This document shows positions 43,973 to 51,076 of a stretch of DNA of 64,000 nt, piece by piece (positions within the stretch are counted from its first letter, which is position 1; each line of letters opens with the position of its first letter). A program made the position numbers and the translations under genes. The DNA is from Bacteroidales bacterium (GTDB taxonomy: Bacteria > Bacteroidota > Bacteroidia > Bacteroidales > UBA932), in contig JAFTDJ010000025.1 in the NCBI GenBank assembly GCA_017454265.1, forward strand, positions 1-64,000. Reading direction: 5' to 3'. A model generated the notes under the pieces. It was given only the letters and a program-made list of their open reading frames with translations. It did not search any database and was not told the origin of the DNA.

Positions 43973-45016
43973 TCAGTTCTTGGCGGTATCCTGTTGCTGC
44001 AGGAACCGTGCCGTTATGTCGCATATGTATTTCTCCGCTGAATCGGGCGAAGGGATATCGTCGGGGATGAGAATCTTGCCTCCTGAGGCTTGTTCGTGCC
44101 CGCCTCCGTGGAAGTCAGCCTTTGCCAGCAAGCGGGCGGAAGTACCCCTTCGGGAGCGTATGGAAACCCGGAACAGGGGGCCGTCCTCACGGGCCAGGAC
44201 GCTCAAGCGTATGCCTTTGATTGCAAGGGGCATGTTCACAAAGCCCTCGGTCTCTCCGTCCTGCAGGCCGTGGCGGTCGTAGAAAGCCTGCGGCAACACC
44301 GTTACCGCGGCGCCGCAGGGCAGCAGCTTCATTCGTTCCGACAGCATATCGCCCATAGCCGCCAGCCGGTTGGGCCTTTCGCTGTGGTACAGCTTGTCTA
44401 TAATATCGTCCCTGTCCACCCCTGCGGCCAGCAGTTCGGAGGCCATCCTGAGCGTACCCGGGAATACGGAGTTCGCGAAGTTGTTGGTGTCCGTGGTCAT
44501 ACCTGCCATGAGCGCCCGGGCGGACGGGGCGGGAATTCTGCCGGCGTCGCCGTTTATGTCGGGCATAGCCAGCAGGATACGGTACAACAGTTCACAGGTG
44601 GATGACACCCGCGTATCGCTGAAGCACAGGTCGAAAGAGTCCGGCTCGGGATCTTCGTGATGGTCTATGAGCACCTTGCGCCCCGGGTATGCCCGTATCA
44701 GGTCTTCAAGCTCTTCCGTCCTGGATATGGTATTGAAATCCAAGCATATAAGCAAATCGGTACGTTGCAGCCTGAGCGCAGCATCGCCGCGGTCGGTGGT
44801 GTTTGTTGTGCCGTCCAGGATGAACGCGGCAGATTCGGGCAAAGGCCCCGGAAGAAGAACTTCAGCGTCTTTGCCGCGGCAGGCGCTGAGGTATCCGGCC
44901 ATAGCTGCGCTGCTCCCCGCCGCATCCCCGTCGGGACGGCCGTGGCTGACGGTAGTGATTATTGCCGCCTCATCTATCCAGGAGCTCAGCAGAGCTGTCT
45001 TTTTGTCCTCGTTCAC
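43973..45016 (-). CDS. nrnA: DHH-family phosphoesterase (NrnA-like)
   Basis: 347 residues; NrnA-type enzymes degrade nano-RNA and pAp with Mn2+. SHGRPDGDAAGSSAAMAGYL carries the DGD metal motif near residue 30, LICLDFN the next Asp, VLIDHHEDP the DHH motif near 118, TTDTNNFANS, and FHGGGHEQASGG the DHHA1 C-terminal motif. The start codon is GTG at 45016. The -7 box at 45021-45028 would start transcription almost on top of it, so the message may be leaderless. First gene of the four-gene group reading left. Confidence 0.92.
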   Translation of the reverse strand: MNEDKKTALLSSWIDEAAIITTVSHGRPDGDAAGSSAAMAGYLSACRGKDAEVLLPGPLPESAAFILDGTTNTTDRGDAALRLQRTDLLICLDFNTISRTEELEDLIRAYPGRKVLIDHHEDPEPDSFDLCFSDTRVSSTCELLYRILLAMPDINGDAGRIPAPSARALMAGMTTDTNNFANSVFPGTLRMASELLAAGVDRDDIIDKLYHSERPNRLAAMGDMLSERMKLLPCGAAVTVLPQAFYDRHGLQDGETEGFVNMPLAIKGIRLSVLAREDGPLFRVSIRSRRGTSARLLAKADFHGGGHEQASGGKILIPDDIPSPDSAEKYICDITARFLQQQDTAKN

Positions 45017-45020
45017 GATG

Positions 45021-45028
45021 CAAATTTA
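45021..45028 (-). promoter_or_regulatory. -7 box of nrnA operon
   Basis: TAAATTTG on the minus strand ends 4 bases upstream of the GTG start, implying a leaderless or near-leaderless message unless a promoter further upstream is used. Confidence 0.45.
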
Positions 45029-45037
45029 ACAATAATA

Positions 45038-45068
45038 TTGCATTTCATAAATCATTTTTATAACTTTG
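45038..45068 (+). promoter_or_regulatory. Bacteroidota-type promoter of the 45101 gene
   Basis: TTG (45038-45040), 20 bases, then TAACTTTG (45061-45068), an exact match to the -33/-7 layout, 32 bases upstream of the ATG at 45101. Confidence 0.75.
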
Positions 45069-45100
45069 TCCGACTTTGCAAACAAATTAGAACACATACA

Positions 45101-45793
45101 ATGAACAAAGCACTTAAGATTATTTTGGAGGTTCTCCTTCTGATTGGAATCGTGGGACTGGTCTATGCTATTTACAGCAGCATTATGAAGCCTGTGAATT
45201 TCAACAAGCAGAAAGAAAAACGCGAGGCTGTGGCAATCCAGCGCCTGAAGGATATCCGCACACTTCAGGTAGCCTACAAGAGCGTGAACGGCAAGTTCGT
45301 TTCCACTATCGACTCCCTCAAGAACTTCTACGAGAACGGCAAGATGGCAGTCGTGATGCAGGTCGGTTCCGCCGACGACTCCATTGCATGGGCTCACACC
45401 GAGAAGGTCAAGAAGGCCAACCGCAAGATTACTCCCGAGCAGCTTCTTGCCATGTACGAGGCAGGCGACAAGAACCTCGTGTTCTCCGTCGTCACGCAGA
45501 TTCCCGTCAAGGACACCCTGTTCCTGCGCCGTGATGACTTCTGCGTAGATTCCCTCGCCACCATCCCCTTCTCCGGCGGCGCCCCCGTGGAGATGGACGC
45601 CGAAACCCGTATGGTATCCGGCGTACCCGTCCCGCTTTTCGAGGCCAAGATGCCGTACAAGCTCCTTCTCAAGGGAATGGACAACCAGCTGAGAATCAAC
45701 CTCGATGCCGAACGCCGCGACCAGAACAAGTACGAAGGTCTGCAGGTGGGCAGTCTCCTGGCGCCCAACAACAACGCAGGCAACTGGGAGTAG
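45101..45793 (+). CDS. Conserved membrane-anchored protein of unknown function
   Basis: 230 residues from the ATG at 45101, just after a consensus promoter; the frame stays open far upstream but has no support there. One N-terminal membrane segment (about 8-27, ILEVLLLIGIVGLVYAIYSS) is followed by a charged region with REAVAIQRLKDIRTLQVAYK, reminiscent of pilin-like or DUF-type periplasmic proteins. No catalytic motif is visible. It precedes a DUF3822 gene and rsmD. The stop TAG is followed three bases later by the DUF3822 GTG in the same frame. Function not recognised. Confidence 0.8.
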   Translation: MNKALKIILEVLLLIGIVGLVYAIYSSIMKPVNFNKQKEKREAVAIQRLKDIRTLQVAYKSVNGKFVSTIDSLKNFYENGKMAVVMQVGSADDSIAWAHTEKVKKANRKITPEQLLAMYEAGDKNLVFSVVTQIPVKDTLFLRRDDFCVDSLATIPFSGGAPVEMDAETRMVSGVPVPLFEAKMPYKLLLKGMDNQLRINLDAERRDQNKYEGLQVGSLLAPNNNAGNWE

Positions 45794-45796
45794 CCG

Positions 45797-46249
45797 GTGT
45801 TCACTCTTGTCCCTGCAAACTTCTTCAAGCCTGAAGCGGCGCGCGATGCGCTTGCCGATGTTGCCGTGCTGAACAGGGACGACGAAGTTAAATACAAAGA
45901 GATTCCAGCTTATTCGGCTGTTTTGATTTACAGTGTCTCCGGGGGCGCAGATGCGCTGCCGGAGATATTTTATATCCTGCAGGAACTGCCTTCCTGCAAT
46001 GAGTACAACAAACTGCTGTGCTCCTGGAAAGATGGAGAAATCTTCCTGGCAATCGCCCAGGGCAAGAGCCTGCTCATCGCGAACTCCTACAAAGCAGCGG
46101 ATTTCACGACCGCCCAATACTATATTTTCCTGGCGATGAAGTCGTTGCAGCTTAATCCCGAAGTTACGACAATACGCTTCCGACATCCCCTTTCTGCAGA
46201 AAACGAAATGGCTCTATATCGCTATTTCAAGGCCGTGGAGTGCCTATGA
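45797..46249 (+). CDS. Short DUF3822-like protein
   Basis: 150 residues from a GTG at 45797. FTLVPANFFKPEAARDALAD, IPAYSAVLIYSVSGG and SAENEMALYRYF fit DUF3822, an actin-like-fold family next to rsmD in many Bacteroidota. Family members are usually about 250 residues or more, and the N-terminal part seems to be missing; only 3 bases separate it from the preceding stop, so there is no room for it. It may be a genuine short form or a truncated remnant. The rsmD start overlaps its stop (ATGA). Confidence 0.7.
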   Translation: MFTLVPANFFKPEAARDALADVAVLNRDDEVKYKEIPAYSAVLIYSVSGGADALPEIFYILQELPSCNEYNKLLCSWKDGEIFLAIAQGKSLLIANSYKAADFTTAQYYIFLAMKSLQLNPEVTTIRFRHPLSAENEMALYRYFKAVECL

Positions 46250-46785
46250 GAATCATAGGCGGCACACTCAAGGGAAAAACCATATACCCTCCGATGGGCT
46301 ACAAAGCCCGCCCGACGACTGATTTTGCACGGGAGGGGCTTTTCAACATCCTGGACAATGAATACGAATTCGAAGACCTTAAGGTGCTTGATTTGTTCGG
46401 AGGTACAGGAGCCGTTTCTTTTGAGTTCGCTTCCCGGGGGGCGGGACGCGTATGGTGCGTTGAGATGGCAAGGGAAAACGCTTCCTTCATCAAACGCGAG
46501 ACTTCCCGACTGGGGCTGGGCAACGTTACCGTAGTGCGCGACAATGTATTCGACTTCCTTCCTATCTGCAAAGAGAAATTTGACATTATCTTTGCGGATC
46601 CTCCTTACGCCATTGAAGGACTGGACGGAATCCCGGACAAAGTTCTCGCACAAGATATTCTCCATCCCGGATGCTACTTCATCCTCGAGCACGGCGGAGA
46701 GCATTCATTCAAGGAACACCCATGCTTTGTGAAGGAACGCAGCTACGGCCGCGTGCACTTTTCCTTCTTCGTCCGCAAAGCCTGA
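46246..46785 (+). CDS. rsmD: 16S rRNA (guanine966-N2)-methyltransferase
   Basis: 179 residues; methylates G966 of 16S rRNA with S-adenosylmethionine. MRIIGGTLKGKTI is the family's usual start; DLFGGTGAVSFEFASRGA forms the SAM-binding motif I near residue 50, and FADPPY is the N-methyltransferase catalytic motif near 122. The ATG at 46246 is chosen over an upstream GTG because it forms ATGA with the DUF3822 stop and begins at the conserved residues. Length is normal for the family. Confidence 0.95.
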   Translation: MRIIGGTLKGKTIYPPMGYKARPTTDFAREGLFNILDNEYEFEDLKVLDLFGGTGAVSFEFASRGAGRVWCVEMARENASFIKRETSRLGLGNVTVVRDNVFDFLPICKEKFDIIFADPPYAIEGLDGIPDKVLAQDILHPGCYFILEHGGEHSFKEHPCFVKERSYGRVHFSFFVRKA

Positions 46786-46833
46786 CGGCAGGCAGGAGGC
46801 GGCAGTCGGCGGGTCAAAGGCGACAGTGGCGGC

Positions 46834-47802
46834 TCAGAGCCCCAGGGACTTGGCTTCGTCCCAGAGGGCGTCAAGCTGGGCGAGGGTGCAGTCGCTGAAC
46901 TTAAGGCCGCGCTTGAGGGTGTGCTCCTCAATGTAGTCGAAGCGACGGCGGAATTTGCTGCAGGCGCCGTTCAGGGCCGCTTCTGCGTCTACGCCGTAGA
47001 GGCGTGCGGCATTGAGGACGGCAAAGAGGAGGTCACCGAATTCTTCGGTGGCGGCGGGGAGATTTCTCGACTCGCCATGCTCGCTCGAAATGACAGAAGG
47101 CTCACCCGGAATGACAGAAGACTCGCCCGGAATGACAGAAGGCTCGGCGATGACTTCGCGGACCTCCCGGAGCTCTTCGAGGACTTTGTCCCAGACATCC
47201 TCGCGCTTCTCCCAGTCGAAGCCGCAACCGCGAGCCTTTTCCTGCATGGCGAGAGCCTTGAGCAGGGCCGGCATGGCATCGGGTATCCCCGCCATCACGG
47301 TACGGTTGCCACCCTTTTCTTTAGCTTTCACAAGCTCCCAAGTGTCGGCAATTTCCTTGGCAGTTGTCTGCGTACCTGCCTGAGGGCCAAAAACATGCGG
47401 ATGACGGAACACCATCTTGTCACAGACATTGTTGATGCTGTCCGCAATGTCAAACTCTCCCCGTTCCTGCCCCATTCTGGCATAAAAAACCATATGGTAA
47501 AGCAGGTCTCCTATCTCCTTGCACTCCGCCGCCGCATCTCCTTTGAGAATGGCGTCGCTCAGCTCGTACACTTCCTCCTCCGTCAGCCTCCTGATCGATT
47601 CGGGCGTCTGTTCGGCGTTCCACGGGCACTTTTCCCGCAGCTCGTCCATTATGTCCAGCAACCGCCCGAAAGCGGCGAGCTTCCGGGCTCTGCTATGCAT
47701 CGCCCTATGCTCGCCGCTGGCTACTTTTGACTGAAGGGCGTACCCCTCAGACTCCCCTGGTCGGCCTTCGGCCTCCTCACGTTTCTTCGAACGTACGGGC
47801 AT
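46834..47802 (-). CDS. mazG: MazG-family NTP pyrophosphohydrolase with repeat insertion
   Basis: 322 residues (or 288 from the ATG at 47700). Hydrolyses nucleoside triphosphates to monophosphates; cell cleaning role. The first MazG domain begins MDELREKCPWNAEQTPESIR and has EEVYELSDAI and EIGDLLYHMVFYA. The second has LEELREVREVI and EEFGDLLFAVLNAARLYGVD. Between the last two helices sits an unusual stretch with three copies of a SVIPGE-like heptad, absent from other MazG proteins. The first 34 residues (REEAEGRPGESEGYALQSKV) also look like translated repeat DNA, so the start at 47700 may be the original one. Confidence 0.92.
   Translation of the reverse strand: MPVRSKKREEAEGRPGESEGYALQSKVASGEHRAMHSRARKLAAFGRLLDIMDELREKCPWNAEQTPESIRRLTEEEVYELSDAILKGDAAAECKEIGDLLYHMVFYARMGQERGEFDIADSINNVCDKMVFRHPHVFGPQAGTQTTAKEIADTWELVKAKEKGGNRTVMAGIPDAMPALLKALAMQEKARGCGFDWEKREDVWDKVLEELREVREVIAEPSVIPGESSVIPGEPSVISSEHGESRNLPAATEEFGDLLFAVLNAARLYGVDAEAALNGACSKFRRRFDYIEEHTLKRGLKFSDCTLAQLDALWDEAKSLGL
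47089..47150 (-). repeat. Three 21-bp tandem repeats inside mazG
   Basis: AATGACAGAAGGCTCACCCGG-type units begin at 47089, 47110 and 47131 (the second differs by two bases, the third diverges at its end). They are in frame with mazG and encode a heptad SVIPGEx. The flanking stretch 47061-47088 (encoding SSEHGESRNLP) is similar to dispersed intergenic repeat sequence seen in other bacteria. Confidence 0.88.
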
Positions 47803-47808
47803 AAAAGT

Positions 47809-48720
47809 CTATTTACTTACAAACATCACCGCCTCGGCGATGGAATTCAGCTTTGTATCTACGCTGTCGGCACGGCTCGCAAGGATACAAGGAGCGGTGG
47901 TGCCGACGAGCATACCGGCCTGGCGGACGCCTGTACAGAGTTTGCTGTTAGTTTTCCAGAATACATTGGCAGATTCGATATTCGGGAAGAGAAGGCAGTC
48001 GGCATCGCCTGCGACCTCGCTGCGAAGCTTTTTGATGGCAACGGATTCGGGGTCGATGCATACATCCAGGGCCAAGGGGCCGTCACCTATACAACCCGGA
48101 ATCTGTCCGCGGTCACACATCTTGGCAAGCATTGCTCCTTCAATGCAGGCGGGCATTGAATCCAGCATCTGCTCTGAAGCGGCGACGAACGCAATCTTAG
48201 GCTTCTCTATACCGAAAGACTTGGCAACCCCCACAAGGAATCCTGCAATCTTCACTTTCTGACGGAAATCCGGCAGAGGCACGACAGCCATATCGGAGAA
48301 GAAGATAAGTTTGGGATACTGGGGATTCTCCACCACGCTTACGTGGCTCAAAAGGCCCTTGGGAGGCAGCAGTCCGGTCTCTTTGTTGAGTATGGCGCGC
48401 AAGAACTTGTCGGTGGAGCAAAGGCCCTTCATGAGCACGTCACCCTCGCCGTCGTGCACCATCTGCACAGCCTGGGCCACAGCTTTGAGTTCCACCGGAT
48501 TGTTGACCACGGTAAACTTGTCCATGTCCAGTCCAAGCTTTTTGCATACCTCTTCTATCTTGGCTGCATCGCCAACAAGAGTAGCTTGTACGAAACCTTT
48601 TTCAACAGCTTTGTAAGCGGCCTCAATGGAATGCTCATCAACACCCCAGGCCACTACCATGCGCTTACAAATACCCTTAGTCTTGAGAGTCTCGAATACG
48701 TCGTTGAAATTCTTTATCAT
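47809..48720 (-). CDS. Phosphotransbutyrylase-like phosphate acyltransferase
   Basis: 303 residues from ATG 48720 (an ATG at 48735 overlaps ackA). Transfers an acyl group between CoA and phosphate. GEGDVLMKGLCSTDKFLRAI and LLSHVSVVENPQYPKLIFFS fit the Pta/Ptb family, and the size (about 300) matches phosphotransbutyrylase or short phosphotransacetylase rather than the long Pta. The directly upstream ackA gene, 4 bases away, suggests it makes acetyl-phosphate (or another acyl phosphate) for substrate-level ATP formation. The acyl specificity cannot be told from the sequence. Confidence 0.82.
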   Translation of the reverse strand: MIKNFNDVFETLKTKGICKRMVVAWGVDEHSIEAAYKAVEKGFVQATLVGDAAKIEEVCKKLGLDMDKFTVVNNPVELKAVAQAVQMVHDGEGDVLMKGLCSTDKFLRAILNKETGLLPPKGLLSHVSVVENPQYPKLIFFSDMAVVPLPDFRQKVKIAGFLVGVAKSFGIEKPKIAFVAASEQMLDSMPACIEGAMLAKMCDRGQIPGCIGDGPLALDVCIDPESVAIKKLRSEVAGDADCLLFPNIESANVFWKTNSKLCTGVRQAGMLVGTTAPCILASRADSVDTKLNSIAEAVMFVSK

Positions 48721-48724
48721 GATA

Positions 48725-49939
48725 CTATTCTTCAATTGTTGATACTATTCTCATCGTGTCGCGGGCAATCACGAGCTCCTCGTCAGTGGGGATAAGGGCA
48801 ACCTTTACCGTAGAGTCCGGAGTGGAGATAATGGTCTCGTCGTGAGCGTTTTCGTTCACCTCAGCATCTACCTTCACGCCCATATATCCGAGTTGCTCGC
48901 ATACGCGGCGGCGCAGGCGGGGGTTATGTTCGCCTATGCCTGCGGTGAAGATGATAAGGTCAACTCCGTTCATCTCGGCAATGTAACCGCCCACCAGCTT
49001 CACTATATCAAATGTCAGCTTCTTGAGGACGATTTTTGCCTTGCGATCACCCTGCAGCGCAAGGGTATTCATATCGCGCGCATCGGAACTGACTCCGCTC
49101 AAGCCCAGGAAACCGCTCTTCTTGTTCATAATTTCGGTCATCTGGTCAGGCGTCAGGTTTTCCTTCTTCATAATGTAAGGAACGATGTTGGCGTCGATGA
49201 TACCGCAACGGGTACCCATTATCATTCCCTCGAGCGGCGTGAACCCCATGGAAGTATCTATGCATTTGCCGTCTTTGATTGCAGTTACAGAGCTGCCGTT
49301 ACCAATGTGGCAAGTGATTATCTTCGAATGCCCGAGATCGAGCCCCGCAAGCTTCGCCCCCCTCTGGGACACATACTGATGGCTGGTTCCGTGGGCACCG
49401 TACCGGCGTACGTGATACTTTTCGTAATACTCGTATGGAAGTGCGTACATATATGCATACGGCTCCATTGTCTGATGGAAAGCGGTATCGAAGGTCACCA
49501 CCTGGGGAACGTCGGGCAGTACGTGCGTAACTGCGTGGATTCCCAGCAAGTGCGCAGGATTGTGCAGAGGTGCAAAGTCACAGCAGATTCCGATCTTCTC
49601 AAGCACATCGTCATCTACCAGTGCGCTTCCGCTGAAGAAATCGGCGCCTTGCACGATGCGGTGACCAACAGCTTCAATGTCGTCAAATGACTTCAGCACG
49701 CCGGACTCCGGGTCCACGAGAGCATCAAGCACAAGCTTCATTCCCACTTTATGATCAGGGATGGGGAGGTCTTTCCTGAAACCCTCCTTGCCTGTGGGTT
49801 TATGCGTAATAGTTCCTTCCGGCAGGCCGATTTTCTCTACCAGTCCTTTAGCGAGAATATCATAAACCTCATCGCTCTTCATATCCAGAAGCTGATACTT
49901 CACGGAAGAGCTGCCGCAATTGATTACCAGAATTATCAT
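48725..49939 (-). CDS. ackA: Acetate kinase
   Basis: 404 residues; converts acetyl phosphate and ADP to acetate and ATP. The acetokinase starts MIILVINCGSSSVKYQLLD. FDTAFHQTMEPYAYMYALP, RYGAHGTSHQYVSQRGA, and HIGNGSSVTAIKDGKCIDTS are conserved ASKHA motifs including the catalytic His/Arg set; EGMIMGTRCGIIDANIV and FTAGIGEHNPRLRRRVC are the later ones. Length is normal (about 400). The ATG at 49939 follows a promoter at 49969-49976. Co-transcribed with the Ptb-like gene for acetate (or other acid) fermentation. Confidence 0.96.
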   Translation of the reverse strand: MIILVINCGSSSVKYQLLDMKSDEVYDILAKGLVEKIGLPEGTITHKPTGKEGFRKDLPIPDHKVGMKLVLDALVDPESGVLKSFDDIEAVGHRIVQGADFFSGSALVDDDVLEKIGICCDFAPLHNPAHLLGIHAVTHVLPDVPQVVTFDTAFHQTMEPYAYMYALPYEYYEKYHVRRYGAHGTSHQYVSQRGAKLAGLDLGHSKIITCHIGNGSSVTAIKDGKCIDTSMGFTPLEGMIMGTRCGIIDANIVPYIMKKENLTPDQMTEIMNKKSGFLGLSGVSSDARDMNTLALQGDRKAKIVLKKLTFDIVKLVGGYIAEMNGVDLIIFTAGIGEHNPRLRRRVCEQLGYMGVKVDAEVNENAHDETIISTPDSTVKVALIPTDEELVIARDTMRIVSTIEE

Positions 49940-49968
49940 AATGAAAGTGAATTAATGGATTCAGTTTA

Positions 49969-49976
49969 CAAAAATA
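49969..49976 (-). promoter_or_regulatory. -7 box of ackA
   Basis: TATTTTTG on the minus strand fits TAnnTTTG, 29 bases upstream of the ackA ATG. The rest of 49940-50017 also serves comEC, for which no clear box is seen (TAAATTG at 49991-49997 is a weak plus-strand candidate). Confidence 0.5.
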
Positions 49977-50017
49977 ATAAAAATATTGGCTAAATTGCAG
50001 CGCTTAAACAAGAAACT

Positions 50018-51076
50018 GTGAAAAACTACAGCGGAATCATTTTCCTGTCTTTCCCTTTCGCGGCAGGGGTTACGGCAGCGGCGCTCGCAGCCCATCCTTT
50101 CGGATGTGCACTGTGCAGCAGCGCGGCCGTTGTTGTCTCGCTCCTTCTCATCATCCACAATCCGGGCAGAAGCGAGCCGGGTATGGCTCTATTGTTCTTC
50201 TGCACCGGAGTATTTTGCTGGAGCAGTTTTTCCCTCTGCCCGCCGTTGCCTTCATTCAAGAACGTGCATGCCGGTGCCATCACTGAGATTCTGGACAGCA
50301 TCCCGTTTGACGGCAAGCACAGTGGGGCCATTATAAAAGCGCTGCTCACGGGAGACCGCAGCAGCTTGCCAAGGGCGACGGTTTCGGCCTTCAGGCGAAG
50401 CGGGGCATCTCACATCCTTGCACTCTCCGGGTTGCATCTGGGAGTAATTTATGTATTCATAGGCAAAATACTGTCGCTGCTCGGCAATTCAAGAGGCGCC
50501 AGGATGCTTCGCGGGACTCTGGCAGTCGCCCTCTGCGGCGTTTACACCGCGGTTACCGGAGCTTCCGCCTCAACCGTCAGGGCATTTCTGTTCATATTGA
50601 TTAACGAGACCGGGCGTTCATTGAGCGGAAGGGCAAGAAGTCCGCTGGGCACCTTCTGCACTGCGCTCACAATCCAGCTCGCAATAAATCCCTCGCTCAT
50701 CTCATCGGCCGGCTTTCAGATGTCTTACCTGGCAATGCTGGGAATAACGGTCCTGTATCCGGCGTTGGAATCGTGGTATCCCGGAAGCTCCGGGAAGGAT
50801 CCGCTGCGCGCCATTTGGAAAAGTGCTGCAATGTCGGTATCCTGCCAGGCCTTCACTGCTCCGGCGGCCTGGATACACTTTCACAGCTTTCCTCCTTATT
50901 TCCTGATTACCAACCTGATAGCCCTGCCGCTTACAGAACTGGTCATAGTTCTTGCCGCGATAGCCGCGTTGCTGGAGTTCGCAGGAATCTGTCCGCCGGT
51001 ACTGGCTTATACCTGCGGGAAACTGGTTCAAATAATGGAATTCTGCCTGGAGACTATCGCGTCGCTTCCTTATTGA
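50018..51076 (+). CDS. comEC: Compact ComEC/Rec2-family membrane protein
   Basis: 352 residues from a GTG at 50018. The competence domain is clear: HSGAIIKALLTGDRSSLPRA, ASHILALSGLHLGVIYVFIG (the family's most conserved segment, about 130-150), GASASTVRAFLFILINETGR and PFLITNLIALPLTE-like ending. Typical ComEC proteins have 650-750 residues with an OB-fold insert and a C-terminal metallo-beta-lactamase domain; both are missing here. It could still form the DNA channel of competence. Its 3' end overlaps the convergent RSH gene by 23 bases. Confidence 0.85.
   Translation: MKNYSGIIFLSFPFAAGVTAAALAAHPFGCALCSSAAVVVSLLLIIHNPGRSEPGMALLFFCTGVFCWSSFSLCPPLPSFKNVHAGAITEILDSIPFDGKHSGAIIKALLTGDRSSLPRATVSAFRRSGASHILALSGLHLGVIYVFIGKILSLLGNSRGARMLRGTLAVALCGVYTAVTGASASTVRAFLFILINETGRSLSGRARSPLGTFCTALTIQLAINPSLISSAGFQMSYLAMLGITVLYPALESWYPGSSGKDPLRAIWKSAAMSVSCQAFTAPAAWIHFHSFPPYFLITNLIALPLTELVIVLAAIAALLEFAGICPPVLAYTCGKLVQIMEFCLETIASLPY

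Noticed and set aside
44657-45100. Upstream extension of the 45101 gene
   Set aside because: It overlaps nrnA on the other strand and the consensus promoter at 45038-45068; the ATG at 45101 begins a natural membrane-anchor sequence.
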